A stretch of DNA of 64,000 nucleotides. Origin: Alcaligenaceae bacterium (GTDB lineage: Bacteria; Pseudomonadota; Gammaproteobacteria; Burkholderiales; Burkholderiaceae_B). Below, in pieces: positions 40,028 through 50,083 of the stretch; the stretch's first letter is position 1; every line of letters begins with the position of its first letter. The position numbers and the translations under genes are program-made. The DNA is taken from assembly GCA_013416485.1 (NCBI GenBank), contig JACCEO010000010.1, positions 47,371 to 111,370 on the forward strand, in the 5' to 3' direction. The notes under the pieces are model-generated. The model ran no database searches. It was not told the DNA's origin and was given only the letters and a program-made list of their open reading frames with translations.

Positions 40028-40951
40028 CTACAACTTTGACAGTGCTTTGATATGCGCTACTACGCTACGACCTAGCGCAGACAAGCTATACCCACCTTCC
40101 AACATACTTACGATACGCCCTTGGGCCGTTTCATCGGCCAGCACCACCAACTGTTCAGTAATCCAGGCATAATCAGCTTCGACCAGATTTAACTGGCCCA
40201 TAGCGTCTTCGCGATGACCATCGAAACCCGCTGAAATCAATAGTAATTGCGGTGCAAATTCACGCAATTTTGGCAACCAGGTATTGCTGACAAGATCGCG
40301 TAAATCCGCTCCCGTTGAACCTGCTGCAACAGGTATATTTAGCATGTTGTCAGGTGGTGGATATTGACGCTGATCAGGAAACAAGGGGTATTGATAAAAA
40401 CTGCACATTAACACCCTGGGATCAAACCCAAACATTTCTTCGGTCCCATTACCGTGATGCACATCGAAATCAATAATAGCAATTCTATCCAGGGAGTATT
40501 TTTCCAAAGCATAGGCCGTAGCTACGGCCACATTATTAAAAAAGCAAAATCCCATCGCCTGATCAGGGCGCGCATGATGCCCTGGTGGACGCACAGCGCA
40601 AAAAGCCTTGCCACCCTGCTCTCGCATAACTGCATCGACCGCTGTCATACCGGCACCTGCAGCTGCCCAAGCAGCATCTAAGGTGTGGGCATCCATAAGC
40701 GTATCTGGGTCTAGCGAAAAATGACCCGTAACCGGGACATTGCTACGCAAATAATCCAAGTATTCAGAGCGGTGCACACGCAGTACATCGGCTTCAGTTG
40801 CCGGAACTGCGTTACGATGCGCTACAAAATCCATTAAACCGCTGGCCACCATTTGGTCATTGATTGCATCCAGGCGTTCTGGACCTTCGGGGTGCCAGGC
40901 TCCCATATCGTGCAAACGACACGCGGGATGAGTAATATAGAGTGTCTCCAT
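40028..40951 (-). CDS. Histone deacetylase-like amidohydrolase
   Basis: This 307-residue protein has the class II HDAC/acetylpolyamine amidohydrolase fold. Active-site motifs are RPPGHHA, MGFCFFNNVAVA, IIDFDVHHGNGTEEMF (Zn ligands Asp/His) and LLISAGFDGHREDAMG. The substrate is likely an acetylated small amine; true lysine deacetylation is possible. The frame is open to 41038, but METLYITHPACRLHD at 40951 is the usual N-terminus. That leaves only 10 bp to the divergent mltB start. Confidence 0.9.
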   Translation of the reverse strand: METLYITHPACRLHDMGAWHPEGPERLDAINDQMVASGLMDFVAHRNAVPATEADVLRVHRSEYLDYLRSNVPVTGHFSLDPDTLMDAHTLDAAWAAAGAGMTAVDAVMREQGGKAFCAVRPPGHHARPDQAMGFCFFNNVAVATAYALEKYSLDRIAIIDFDVHHGNGTEEMFGFDPRVLMCSFYQYPLFPDQRQYPPPDNMLNIPVAAGSTGADLRDLVSNTWLPKLREFAPQLLLISAGFDGHREDAMGQLNLVEADYAWITEQLVVLADETAQGRIVSMLEGGYSLSALGRSVVAHIKALSKL

Positions 40952-40961
40952 AGGGAAGATC

Positions 40962-42146
40962 ATGTCCAAACGAGTACGTACACTATCAACCTGTGCCCTG
41001 GCTATGTTATTGGCGGGATGCGCCTCTAGCCAGACCACGGTATCGCCATTGGCAACTGCCCAGGAAACAGCCCCTGCTGCTGCCCTGCAATCGCCACCTA
41101 ACCTAAGCAGCCAAGCTGCGCCTACGGCTGCACCTATTAAAGCAGGGGCCTCAGCACCTGGAATTACCCGCTATACATCAGACAGCGGACAACTGATTCC
41201 TAGCATCCTAGCCTATGCCCACGAAGTGGCCCAAACAAGAAACATACCACAACAACGGGTAATAGCCATTTTGGAGCAGGCTCGACACAATGCAACCGTA
41301 GTCCGCTTAATGACTCCATCTGGCACACGCATAAGGCGTAGCTGGATAACCTACCGCAATCGTTTTGTAGAACCTATACGTATAAAAAAGGGCCTGGCCT
41401 TCTGGCAAGAACACCAAAGCACACTGGACAAGGCCTTTCAGACCTATGGTGTACCACCTTCCATCGTCACAGCTATTATCGGCGTAGAAACCATTTATGG
41501 GCAATACATGGGCAACTTCCGTGTACTGGATGCACTGGCTACCCTAGGCTTTAGCAACCCCGACACCAAGCGCCCCGAGCGCAGCCAACTATTTCGTGAT
41601 CAATTGGCTGATTTAATGCTATTGGATCATCAGAATAAATTAGATGCTTTACACGTAGAAGGCTCTTTCGCTGGCGCTATGGGTTTGCCCCAGTTCATGC
41701 CTGGCAGTTTGCTACGTTATGCCGTTGATGGCAATGGTGATGGAAAAATTGATCTGATCAATAACGTAGATGACGCGATTATGTCTGTTGCTAGCTTCCT
41801 GAGCCTGCACGGATGGATAGGTGGTTTACCGGTATTCGCGCCAGTAAACTTACCCGCCCAACCTGCTGCATTGGTCAAAGGCGGCCTAGATCCCAGTCTA
41901 ACCTGGGAGACTTTGGTCAAACAAGGGGCTAGAGTGAAAGGCACTGCCAGTACCCAACAATGGCAACGCCACGGTCTAGGTGTCATCGACCTGTTAGATG
42001 AGCCCAGAAAACTGGAGGAATACCGTACAGGCACCCCCAATTTTTTTGCAATCACCCATTACAACCGTAGTTACTTCTATGCGACATCGGTGGCGGATCT
42101 AGCTAGCGCGTTGGCTAGCCAGATGGGGTATGGCGGACCGAATTAG
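40962..42146 (+). CDS. mltB: Membrane-bound lytic murein transglycosylase B (lipoprotein)
   Basis: This 394-residue protein cuts peptidoglycan to 1,6-anhydroMurNAc products. The N-terminus is a lipoprotein signal with lipobox LLAGC (Cys near residue 20). The catalytic SLT family 3 domain includes GVPPSIVTAIIGVETIYGQYMGNFRVLDALATLGF, where the conserved Glu is catalytic, and GAMGLPQFMPGS. A calcium-binding-like DGNGDGKIDL segment follows. RBS AGGGA is 5 bp upstream. It ends 4 bp into convergent cysM. Confidence 0.96.
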   Translation: MSKRVRTLSTCALAMLLAGCASSQTTVSPLATAQETAPAAALQSPPNLSSQAAPTAAPIKAGASAPGITRYTSDSGQLIPSILAYAHEVAQTRNIPQQRVIAILEQARHNATVVRLMTPSGTRIRRSWITYRNRFVEPIRIKKGLAFWQEHQSTLDKAFQTYGVPPSIVTAIIGVETIYGQYMGNFRVLDALATLGFSNPDTKRPERSQLFRDQLADLMLLDHQNKLDALHVEGSFAGAMGLPQFMPGSLLRYAVDGNGDGKIDLINNVDDAIMSVASFLSLHGWIGGLPVFAPVNLPAQPAALVKGGLDPSLTWETLVKQGARVKGTASTQQWQRHGLGVIDLLDEPRKLEEYRTGTPNFFAITHYNRSYFYATSVADLASALASQMGYGGPN

Positions 42147-43060
42147 TTAAAAACACCGGTCGACAGATAGCGATCGCCGCGATCACAAACAATAAACACG
42201 ATGGTGGCATTTTCTACGCGTGCAGCAACACGCAAAGCTGCCACCAACGCCCCGGCCGAAGAAATACCAGCAAATATGCCCTCTTCTGAGGCCATGCGAC
42301 GTGCCATGCTTTCCGCTTCGGGCTGAGTGATAGCTTCGAAGACATCCACACGACCAGGTTGATAAATTTTAGGCTGGTACGCTTCGGGCCACTTACGTAT
42401 GCCAGGTATTTGTGCCCCTTCGGCAGGCTGAGCACCAATAATTTCGATGGTGTTGTCTTGCTTATGCAGATAAGCACTGACCCCCATAATGGTACCGGTA
42501 GTACCCATAGCGCTAACAAAGTGGCTGACCTGCCCATCGGTTTGTTGCCAGATTTCTGGCCCAGTGGTGTTGAAATGAGCAGCCAGGTTATCCCAGTTGG
42601 CAAACTGATCCAGCACCTTACCCTTGCCTTCGGCCTGCATGCTTAGGGCTAAGTCCCGTGCGTATTCCATACCCCCCTCATTGGCTGGCGTCAGTATCAA
42701 TTCTGCACCATACGCTGTCATGGCAGCACGGCGTTCTATGGATAGGTTATCAGGCATGATCAGTATCATTTTATAGCCGCGTATGGCTGCTGCCATCGCT
42801 AACGCGATACCGGTATTGCCACTGGTAGCCTCGATCAAGGTATCCCCAGGCGTGATCTGGCCACGCGCCTGTGCGTGGCTGATCATGGAGGCAGCAGCCC
42901 TGTCTTTGACAGAGCCTGCTGGATTATTGCCTTCCAGCTTTGCCAAAATAACGTTACCACGGGATTTACCCAATTCGCCCGGTATGCGTTGCAGCCTGAC
43001 CAGGGGTGTGGCGCCTATTGTTTCTTCGATTGTTGGATAATTTTTCATGGTAGAAATCAT
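42143..43060 (-). CDS. cysM: Cysteine synthase B
   Basis: This 305-residue PLP enzyme makes cysteine from O-acetylserine and sulfide or thiosulfate. Visible are the PLP Lys in EGNNPAGSVKDRAA, EATSGNTGIALAMAAA and VSAMGTTGTIMGVSAYL. The SVKDR and SATSGN-like loops follow the CysM rather than CysK pattern. The frame is open to 43132. I take the ATG at 43060, with GGTGGA 7 bp upstream; MKNYPTIEE at 43048 is also possible. comEA ends 5 bp upstream. Confidence 0.95.
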   Translation of the reverse strand: MISTMKNYPTIEETIGATPLVRLQRIPGELGKSRGNVILAKLEGNNPAGSVKDRAAASMISHAQARGQITPGDTLIEATSGNTGIALAMAAAIRGYKMILIMPDNLSIERRAAMTAYGAELILTPANEGGMEYARDLALSMQAEGKGKVLDQFANWDNLAAHFNTTGPEIWQQTDGQVSHFVSAMGTTGTIMGVSAYLHKQDNTIEIIGAQPAEGAQIPGIRKWPEAYQPKIYQPGRVDVFEAITQPEAESMARRMASEEGIFAGISSAGALVAALRVAARVENATIVFIVCDRGDRYLSTGVFN

Positions 43061-43064
43061 ACAC

Positions 43065-43475
43065 CTATCCACCACGTTTTGAGTGAGCCGGGCTAGCCAT
43101 CGTGGCATTTGTCTTGTCAGGGGATGGCTCACCTACGGTTAAACCGGCTTGTTGCAAGGCACTGGCTTTTTTAGGCCCTATGCCTTTGACCCTATCAGAA
43201 AGGTCAGAGAAGGACTCGTAGGGGCCACCACGCGTACGTTCTTCTATGATCAGGCTGGCTGTTTTTGGGCCTATGCCACGCACCACCTTCAGTTGATCTA
43301 CGTTGGCTAGATTGACGTCTGTAGCATGAGCCAGGTTGGGCAACATAAGCGCCCCTGTCACCAGGCTGCCGGCCAACAACCACGCCGTAGGCAAAGGTGA
43401 TAAACCCCGGCGTTTCTGAACAGCGGGGCTATCTTTCACAGGAACAGCAACCGTCGATTCTGTAAATGGATTCAT
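43065..43475 (-). CDS. ComEA-like helix-hairpin-helix DNA-binding protein
   Basis: This 136-residue protein has one hydrophobic segment (about 29-50, TAWLLAGSLVTGALMLPNLAHA), a signal or anchor sequence. Two helix-hairpin-helix motifs follow (NVDQLKVVRGIGPKTASLIIEER and LSDRVKGIGPKKASALQQAG), as in ComEA. Such proteins bind DNA in the periplasm during natural transformation. No other com genes are visible here, so competence is not shown. Confidence 0.85.
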   Translation of the reverse strand: MNPFTESTVAVPVKDSPAVQKRRGLSPLPTAWLLAGSLVTGALMLPNLAHATDVNLANVDQLKVVRGIGPKTASLIIEERTRGGPYESFSDLSDRVKGIGPKKASALQQAGLTVGEPSPDKTNATMASPAHSKRGG

Positions 43476-43583
43476 GGCGGACTCCGAAAAAAGTAAAGGG
43501 ATACTTCCTTCGATAATGATGCCGTCTACGTCCTTTTTTGACGTCCGTACTTACCGCAAATGTCCGTGAGTAGAACTACGGTA

Positions 43584-44579
43584 CTAACTACCCTCTTGAG
43601 CCAATAAGGTATTGACGTAATCAGCCACACCAGACTGCACGTCATGAAAGTCCTGGGTATAGCCAGCGGCTCGCAATTGCGTAAGATCTGCTTGAGTATG
43701 GCTTTGGTAACGTCCTTTTAGGTCATTAGGAAATGGTATGTAGCGTATGAGCTCCTGACTTACCAATTCTTGCAATGACAATACAGTTTGCCCTTTGTGT
43801 TGGCGCAAGGTGTTGACCACTGTACTGGCTACGTCATTAAAAGGCTGGGCCTTACCTGTGCCGCAGTTAAACACACCAGAGATGTCTGGACGTCCCAAAA
43901 AGAACAGGTTTACATCCACGACATCGTTGATATAAATAAAGTCGCGTTGCTGTCCGCCGTCGCTATAGCCATCCCAGCCACCAAACAGACGCACATTACC
44001 TTGCTCTAGGAACTGGTTCATATTATGAAAAGCTACTGAAGCCATGCGGCCTTTGTGCTGTTCATTGGGCCCATACACATTGAAATAACGCAAACCCACC
44101 ACTGGCGCGCTAAGAGTAGACATATGACGGCGCAATACCTGATCAAATAAATACTTTGAATAGCCATAGACATTCAAAGGGGACTCGTACTGAACGTGTT
44201 CTGCATATACCGGGCCCGCCCCATAAACCGCTGCCGACGATGCGTACAACAATGGAATTTTATGCGTCTGACAGTATTGAAACAGTTCCAGGGTCACACG
44301 ATAGTTGTTATCCATCATGTACTGACCATTGCGTTCGGTGGTATCCGAACAGGCCCCCTGATGCAACACGGCTTCGATACGACCTAACTGGCCACTAGCC
44401 AGCCGTTGGCGGAATTCATCCTTGTGCATGTAGTCGGCGATATCGCCATTCACTAAGTTCAAAAACTTATCGCCTTCCGTTAGGTCATCTACCACCAAGA
44501 TGTTGTTATGCCCTTGCCGGTTTAACCCTTGCACCAAATTGCTGCCTATGAAGCCAGCGCCGCCTGTTACCACTATCAT
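43584..44579 (-). CDS. hldD: ADP-L-glycero-D-manno-heptose-6-epimerase
   Basis: This 331-residue NADP-dependent short-chain epimerase makes the L,D-heptose of the LPS inner core. Features are [54 protein letters not shown] (catalytic Tyr/Lys) and [24 protein letters not shown]. It overlaps hldA by 4 bp and is the last gene of the long run. Confidence 0.97.
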   Translation of the reverse strand: MIVVTGGAGFIGSNLVQGLNRQGHNNILVVDDLTEGDKFLNLVNGDIADYMHKDEFRQRLASGQLGRIEAVLHQGACSDTTERNGQYMMDNNYRVTLELFQYCQTHKIPLLYASSAAVYGAGPVYAEHVQYESPLNVYGYSKYLFDQVLRRHMSTLSAPVVGLRYFNVYGPNEQHKGRMASVAFHNMNQFLEQGNVRLFGGWDGYSDGGQQRDFIYINDVVDVNLFFLGRPDISGVFNCGTGKAQPFNDVASTVVNTLRQHKGQTVLSLQELVSQELIRYIPFPNDLKGRYQSHTQADLTQLRAAGYTQDFHDVQSGVADYVNTLLAQEGS

Positions 44580-45505
44580 GACAATTCCTTTGCAGTGACT
44601 ACCGATGTTCCTAGCTTACCCACGACCACGCCACCGGCGCGATTGGCCCACAACACGGCATCAAACCATTCCAAGCCTGCAGCACGTGTAACGGCCAAGG
44701 TCGCTAACACGGTATCACCCGCGCCAGACACATCAAATACTTCATGAGCATAGGCATCGGTGTGCTGCCTGCCTTGATCAGAAAATAAGGTCATGCCCTG
44801 TTCAGAGCGTGTCACCAGTAAGGCTTCAAGACCTAACTCTTGGCGTAAGGCTTGCGCCTGCTGTTCGAGCTCTTGTTCCGTCTTCCAACGCCCTGTGGCT
44901 TCCTGCATTTCTGCCCGGTTAGGGGTAATCATGGTTGCGCCACGATAGCGCTGATATTCTTGCCCTTTGGGGTCCACTAAAACAGGCACACCGGCTTCTT
45001 TGGCGGCTTGTATCAGGGCTTCGACGTGCTGCAGGGCGCCTTTGGCATAGTCCGATAAAACCAGCATATCGTGTTCCGCCACCAATTTAGCCGCTTTTTC
45101 TTGTAGTTGCGCCAAGGTAGCAGAGTCTGGAGCCGCTTCAAAATCTACTCTTAATAATTGCTGCTGACGGCCCAACACCCGCAATTTAAGCGTAGTAGGC
45201 AAGTTAGCGTCCGCAATTAAACGGGTGTTTATCCCAAAGCCGGCCGCTAAGCCTCGGATTTCCGCACCGGCTTCGTCGGCCCCAACAATACCCAACAAGG
45301 TCACCTGAGCGCCCAAGGCGCGTATATTACGCGCCACGTTAGCTGCACCACCTAATCGGTCTTCACAACGCGCTACGCGCACCACAGGCACAGGAGCCTC
45401 GGGGGATATACGCTCGACTTCGCCAAACCAATAACGGTCCAGCATGATGTCGCCTATGACTAGAACGTTAACGCGACTAACCGCGGCATGGGGAAAAGGC
45501 ATCAT
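44576..45505 (-). CDS. hldA: D-glycero-beta-D-manno-heptose-7-phosphate kinase
   Basis: This 309-residue PfkB/ribokinase-family sugar kinase (RfaE domain I only) phosphorylates heptose 7-phosphate for LPS core synthesis. Features are [39 protein letters not shown] and [15 protein letters not shown] with the catalytic Asp. The adenylyltransferase half (HldE domain II) is absent, so a separate hldC must exist elsewhere. It overlaps lapB and hldD by 4 bp each. Confidence 0.95.
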   Translation of the reverse strand: MMPFPHAAVSRVNVLVIGDIMLDRYWFGEVERISPEAPVPVVRVARCEDRLGGAANVARNIRALGAQVTLLGIVGADEAGAEIRGLAAGFGINTRLIADANLPTTLKLRVLGRQQQLLRVDFEAAPDSATLAQLQEKAAKLVAEHDMLVLSDYAKGALQHVEALIQAAKEAGVPVLVDPKGQEYQRYRGATMITPNRAEMQEATGRWKTEQELEQQAQALRQELGLEALLVTRSEQGMTLFSDQGRQHTDAYAHEVFDVSGAGDTVLATLAVTRAAGLEWFDAVLWANRAGGVVVGKLGTSVVTAKELS

Positions 45506-46773
45506 TTCATTTCCTCGAGGCGATGCGGCTGATAGGTCTCCCAGGAATTACAGCCTGGACACTGCCAGTAATAGTTACGAGCCTCGAAACCACAAACTTT
45601 GCAAGAATAACGGTCCAGACGCTGGGTGTGTTTATGAATCAACGAACGCAGCAGACCAAGATCGGCGCCTGCCATGATGTCGGCAGCAGCGGATCTTGTT
45701 GTATCGGGATGATCTTCTGATGACGACGGCAGAGGATAACCTCCAGTAGCGTCCTCGGAGTTCAGTTCGGCCTCAAGAAGACGATCCAGCCCTAGCAATG
45801 ATGGGTGAGCACGCAAAGACTCACGTGCGAACGCCCAGGCAACCTGATGGCCTTGCGTTTGGCGTAGCTCGCGAAACACCACATTAAAGGTATCCAATGA
45901 AGGATAGCGCAGGTAGTGTGCCTGTAGCAGGGCCAAGCCTTCCGCTGCCCTACCCATGCGTCGGTGGCAGTCTAGTACCTGAGCTGCCACCAAACTGGCG
46001 TATTCCGGTGCTATCGTCAATACCGACGTCAGGTAGGCTGACTCAGCACTAAGCTGCTTATTATGCCGTGCCAGCTCTGCCCTAAGCATGGCAATTCTTG
46101 CTTCTGAGGCCTGGCCACGCTCTTGGCCACGCAAAGCATTGGCCGCGTGATCGGCTGCATCCAAGGCCTGGCTGGCAGCCGCCAGATCAGGAGGGTTGCT
46201 GGCCATGGCAGACACAGCACGCTCGCATTGGTAATGCACCAACTGCGGCACGGGCTCATCAATTAGTGCCCGCAAGCGTTTAACGGCGTCAATCGCGCGT
46301 GACCAGTCATGTTCGGCTTCGTGGATACGTATCAAGGCTCTTAGCGCTGGCACCGCAAAACGGGTATCCAACACTTGAGCAAATGCCAATTCTGCCCTAT
46401 CCAACATCCCGGCTTTAAGAAAATCCTGAGCCAATTCGTGCTGAGCACTTTCACGGTCAGCTTGTGGCAGATCGGCCCTAGCCAACAGGCTTTGATGCAC
46501 CCGTATGGCACGTTCCATTTCACCACGACGTCGAAACAGACTACCCAACGCAAAATGCAACTCTGTGGTTTCAGGGTCCAGCTTAGCGACCTCGACAAAG
46601 GCGTCAATTGCCCTATCGGGTTGCTCGTTTAATAAAAAATTTAGCCCTTTGAAATAAGAGCCAGGAAGCGATCGGTTTTCCGACAGCATTTGCCGCACAT
46701 CGACCCGAGCAGCAATCCAGCCCAGAGCGAACAGCAACGGTACAAAAATAAGCCACCAGGGTTCAAAATCCAC
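45502..46773 (-). CDS. lapB: Lipopolysaccharide assembly protein LapB
   Basis: This 423-residue protein has one N-terminal TM helix (about 4-22) then TPR repeats (about 35-330). A C-terminal rubredoxin-like zinc domain follows, CKVCGFEARNYYWQCPGCNSWETY. LapB adjusts LpxC turnover and links LPS synthesis to transport. It follows lapA by 19 bp and overlaps hldA by 4 bp. Confidence 0.94.
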   Translation of the reverse strand: MDFEPWWLIFVPLLFALGWIAARVDVRQMLSENRSLPGSYFKGLNFLLNEQPDRAIDAFVEVAKLDPETTELHFALGSLFRRRGEMERAIRVHQSLLARADLPQADRESAQHELAQDFLKAGMLDRAELAFAQVLDTRFAVPALRALIRIHEAEHDWSRAIDAVKRLRALIDEPVPQLVHYQCERAVSAMASNPPDLAAASQALDAADHAANALRGQERGQASEARIAMLRAELARHNKQLSAESAYLTSVLTIAPEYASLVAAQVLDCHRRMGRAAEGLALLQAHYLRYPSLDTFNVVFRELRQTQGHQVAWAFARESLRAHPSLLGLDRLLEAELNSEDATGGYPLPSSSEDHPDTTRSAAADIMAGADLGLLRSLIHKHTQRLDRYSCKVCGFEARNYYWQCPGCNSWETYQPHRLEEMK

Positions 46774-46792
46774 TACATCAACCTTGTGTGAG

Positions 46793-47116
46793 TTATAGGG
46801 GAGCTAGCGGCGCGACGGTTTCTGGCGCAGCAGCTTGAGTAGGCATCAAGGGGTGGCGTAGGCTGTCCTCGAGACGATGGATCTCGCGTTTAAGACGCGC
46901 AACTTCCCGACGGCGACGCATGATGGCAGGAACAGCAAACAACCAGCCAGCGACCACGCCCAGCACAAACACGACCAACATTACAACAATTAAAGGTACG
47001 CCGGCCAGCACATGATCAGCAAAGAAACTGACATCGACAGGACCGGTATTTTTTAAAGCGAACAAAAGGACGATGACAAACACCGCCAGTCGCAGTATCC
47101 AGACCAGGTAACGCAT
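46793..47116 (-). CDS. lapA: LapA domain (DUF1049) membrane protein
   Basis: This 107-residue protein has two TM helices (about 3-22 and 37-62), the short LapA architecture (RYLVWILRLAVFVIVLLFAL, then PVDVSFFADHVLAGVPLIVV). An arginine-rich RRRREVARLKREI helix follows. It acts with LapB in LPS assembly. The frame is open to 47200, but the ATG at 47116 has GGAG 8-11 bp upstream and the family start. Confidence 0.88.
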   Translation of the reverse strand: MRYLVWILRLAVFVIVLLFALKNTGPVDVSFFADHVLAGVPLIVVMLVVFVLGVVAGWLFAVPAIMRRRREVARLKREIHRLEDSLRHPLMPTQAAAPETVAPLAPL

Positions 47117-47172
47117 AAGGAGACTCCAATAAATCAGGAATTCTGCAATTGTAAGGTGAATCACGCAAACAA

Positions 47173-47196
47173 ACAGGCCCTCGATAGAGGGCCTGT
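47173..47196 (-). terminator. Hairpin between ihfB and lapA
   Basis: ACAGGCCCTC and GAGGGCCTGT form a 10-bp perfect stem with loop GATA. A short T-rich tract follows on the minus strand. It probably ends or attenuates transcription after ihfB. Confidence 0.7.
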
Positions 47197-47221
47197 ACAC
47201 TACTAAGCAAAACGAAAGACA

Positions 47222-47572
47222 CTAGCCATGCAAAATGCGAGTGTCAAACTGCCCTAGCGTAAACATAGAATCGGAGACCGAGTCGTCTTTACCGCCGGAA
47301 TCAACGCGTTCGCGTAACTCTTTGCCAGGTTTGAAGTGTGGTACCTGCTTGGCAGGTACCATAACTTTTTCGCCTGACTTGGGATTACGTCCGATACGTG
47401 GCGATCTTTCTGACAGTGAAAAACTGCCAAAGCCACGGATCTCGATGCGTTGACCGTTGACTAAAGCCTGGGTCATAGCATCGAGCATCGTTTTAACGGC
47501 ATAGTCCGTATCGCGCGCTGACAGTTGCGGGTAGCGACTGGCAAGAATTGCGATCAGCTCAGACTTGGTCAC
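47222..47572 (-). CDS. ihfB: Integration host factor beta subunit
   Basis: This 116-residue DNA-bending HU/IHF protein pairs with IhfA. Features are [21 protein letters not shown] and the DNA-arm segment [27 protein letters not shown]. The usual length is about 94. The last about 22 residues ([26 protein letters not shown]) are an extension with no known motif. It follows rpsA by 5 bp, the widespread rpsA-ihfB order. Confidence 0.96.
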   Translation of the reverse strand: MTKSELIAILASRYPQLSARDTDYAVKTMLDAMTQALVNGQRIEIRGFGSFSLSERSPRIGRNPKSGEKVMVPAKQVPHFKPGKELRERVDSGGKDDSVSDSMFTLGQFDTRILHG

Positions 47573-47577
47573 GCCGC

Positions 47578-49293
47578 TTAACCGTCGTCGCGAGCTTGGT
47601 CAAGTTTGGCTTTAAGCAAAGCACCCAGGTTGGTAGTACCTGACGATGCGCTAGCATCCGACATACGCTGTATGGTATCTGCAGTTTCTGCGGTGTCACG
47701 AGCCTTGACCGACAACTGAATAGAACGCGCTTTGCGATCAATGTTGATGATCATGGTTTCGATGTTTTCACCGGCGGTCAGCACAGTAGTAGCGTCTTCG
47801 ACACGACCCTGAGAGATTTCTGAAGCGCGCAGGTAACCTTCAACTTCAAGCGACAGAGTAACTATTGCACCCTTGGCTTCGACGGACTTGATAACGCCAG
47901 GAACTACAGCGCCCTTGTCGTAAGTAGCTACGAAGTTGTTGAAGGGGTCGCCTTCCAGCTGTTTGATACCCAGCGAAATGCGTTCTTTGTCGGTGTCTAT
48001 GCCCAGAACCACGGCGTCGATTTCGTCGCCCTTTTTGAAATTGCGTACGGCTTCTTCGCCAGTTTCTGTCCAGGACAGATCGGACAAGTGAACCAAACCG
48101 TCAATGCCACCTGGCAAGCCAACGAACACGCCAAAGTCAGTAATCGACTTGATCGCGCCACGGACTTTATCGCCACGTTTGAAGTTGATGGAGAACTCTT
48201 CCCATGGGTTAGCACGGCACTGCTTCATGCCCAAGGAGATACGACGACGATCTTCGTCGATTTCCAGAACCATGACTTCGACTTCTTCGCCCAGAGTCAC
48301 GACTTTACGTGGATCAACGTTTTTGTTGGTCCAGTCCATTTCGGACACGTGTACCAGGCCTTCGATACCGGCTTCAACTTCAACAAATGCACCATAGTCG
48401 GTCAGGTTGGTTACCTTACCGAACAAGCGAGTACTTTGTGGGTAGCGACGTGACAAACCGACCCAAGGATCTTCGCCCAGTTGCTTGACGCCCAGTGATA
48501 CACGGCTTTTTTCTTGGTCGAATTTAAGTACTTTAGCTTCGACTTCCTGGCCCACCTGCAGAACTTCGGAGGGGTGACGCACACGACGCCATGCCATGTC
48601 AGTGATGTGCAGCAGACCGTCGATACCGCCCAAGTCCACAAACGCACCGTAGTCGGTGATGTTCTTGACCACGCCTTTGACCACAGCACCTTCGTGCAGT
48701 GTTTCCAGCAGTTTTTCGCGCTCTTCGCCCATGCTGGCTTCAAGTACCGAACGACGCGACAGCACAACGTTGTTGCGCTTGCGGTCAAGTTTGATAACTT
48801 TGAATTCCAGAGTTTTGCCTTCATAAGGCGTAGTGTCTTTAACAGGACGCAGATCAACCAGCGAACCAGGCAAGAAAGCACGAATGCCATTGGTCATGAC
48901 AGTCAGACCGCCCTTGACCTTGCCAGTGATGGTGCCGGTGATGATTTCGCCAGACTCCAGTGCTTGTTCCAGTTGCAGCCATGCCGACAGACGCTTAGCG
49001 CGGTCACGTGACAGAATGGTATCGCCGTAGCCGTTTTCGAGCGAGTCAATAGCGACAGATACAAAATCGCCAGCTTCGACTTCGAGTTCACCCTGGTCGT
49101 TAAGGAACTCTTCCAGAGGAATCAATGCTTCGGATTTGAGACCGGCATTAACTACGACAAAGTTGTGATCGATACGCACGACTTCAGCGGAAATTACCTC
49201 GCCGGACTTCATGTCCTGGCTTTTGATACTTTCGGCAAATAGGTCGGCAAAGCTTTCGCCGCCGGTGGCAGCAGTGGTTGAAATGGTGGACAT
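47578..49293 (-). CDS. rpsA: 30S ribosomal protein S1
   Basis: This 571-residue protein has six S1/OB repeats (about 30-555). Repeats 3-6 contain the [18 protein letters not shown] and [21 protein letters not shown] type motifs. S1 binds mRNA for initiation on weak Shine-Dalgarno messages. The frame is open to 49308; [12 protein letters not shown] at 49293 fits family N-termini. A hairpin after cmk separates it from the aroA-cmk run, so it likely has its own promoter. Confidence 0.97.
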   Translation of the reverse strand: MSTISTTAATGGESFADLFAESIKSQDMKSGEVISAEVVRIDHNFVVVNAGLKSEALIPLEEFLNDQGELEVEAGDFVSVAIDSLENGYGDTILSRDRAKRLSAWLQLEQALESGEIITGTITGKVKGGLTVMTNGIRAFLPGSLVDLRPVKDTTPYEGKTLEFKVIKLDRKRNNVVLSRRSVLEASMGEEREKLLETLHEGAVVKGVVKNITDYGAFVDLGGIDGLLHITDMAWRRVRHPSEVLQVGQEVEAKVLKFDQEKSRVSLGVKQLGEDPWVGLSRRYPQSTRLFGKVTNLTDYGAFVEVEAGIEGLVHVSEMDWTNKNVDPRKVVTLGEEVEVMVLEIDEDRRRISLGMKQCRANPWEEFSINFKRGDKVRGAIKSITDFGVFVGLPGGIDGLVHLSDLSWTETGEEAVRNFKKGDEIDAVVLGIDTDKERISLGIKQLEGDPFNNFVATYDKGAVVPGVIKSVEAKGAIVTLSLEVEGYLRASEISQGRVEDATTVLTAGENIETMIINIDRKARSIQLSVKARDTAETADTIQRMSDASASSGTTNLGALLKAKLDQARDDG

Positions 49294-49384
49294 TACGTTG
49301 AAATCCATTAGCCAGGATGGCTATTAATAACACACCAGGTGGGAAATACCTGCCCGGTGGAGTAAAAGTAAATTCAGTACAAGA

Positions 49385-49402
49385 CAGACCTAAGAAGGTC
49401 TG
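49385..49402 (-). terminator. Small hairpin just after cmk
   Basis: CAGACCT (49385-49391) and AGGTCTG (49396-49402) pair perfectly and abut the cmk stop codon. No T-run is present. It may attenuate read-through into rpsA. Confidence 0.4.
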
Positions 49403-50083
49403 CTACCTTGCCCTGAACCCCAGGTTCGACCAAAGGTCGAGTACTACTTTGACCGTTTCATCTATGGTTAGATTAGATGAATCGACCGTATGTGAATCGG
49501 TTGCTGCAAGTAAAGGAGCATTGGTCCTTTGCCTATCGCGTTCATCACGCGCCAGCAGATCTTCCAGCAAGAGTGTAAGGTTAGCAGGAAATCCCTTGTC
49601 CTTCAACTGCTTACAGCGTCTTTCTGCACGCGCCTGGGCGTCAGCCACCAGAAATATCTTCAGACAGGCATCTGGAAACACAACGGTGCCCATATCGCGG
49701 CCATCGGCAACCAAGCCCGGTGCGGTACGAAAAGCACGTTGCCGCTCTAGCAAGGCTTGGCGCACAGGCAAAAGAGCTGCTATCTGTGATGCTAAATTAC
49801 CTATCGCCTCTTGGCGTATGGCTTCAGTAACATCCTGGCCATCTAGCCACACTAGCCCAGCATGAAAACGTATATCTAACTGCGCAGCCAAGCTAGCCAA
49901 ACCGGTTTCATCAGCCGCATCCACGCCTTGCTGACAACTGGCCAAGGCCGTTAAACGGTATAAAGCACCGCTATCCAGTACCGTCCACCCCAGGGTTTCA
50001 GCCACCTTGTGAGCTATAGTGCCTTTACCCGAGGCGGTAGGCCCGTCTATGGTGATTACAGGTGTTATCGATTGGCTTTGCAT
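49403..50083 (-). CDS. cmk: Cytidylate kinase
   Basis: This 226-residue kinase phosphorylates CMP and dCMP. Features are [19 protein letters not shown] (Walker A), [11 protein letters not shown] and [32 protein letters not shown]. The ATG overlaps the aroA stop by 1 bp. Confidence 0.96.
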   Translation of the reverse strand: MQSQSITPVITIDGPTASGKGTIAHKVAETLGWTVLDSGALYRLTALASCQQGVDAADETGLASLAAQLDIRFHAGLVWLDGQDVTEAIRQEAIGNLASQIAALLPVRQALLERQRAFRTAPGLVADGRDMGTVVFPDACLKIFLVADAQARAERRCKQLKDKGFPANLTLLLEDLLARDERDRQRTNAPLLAATDSHTVDSSNLTIDETVKVVLDLWSNLGFRAR

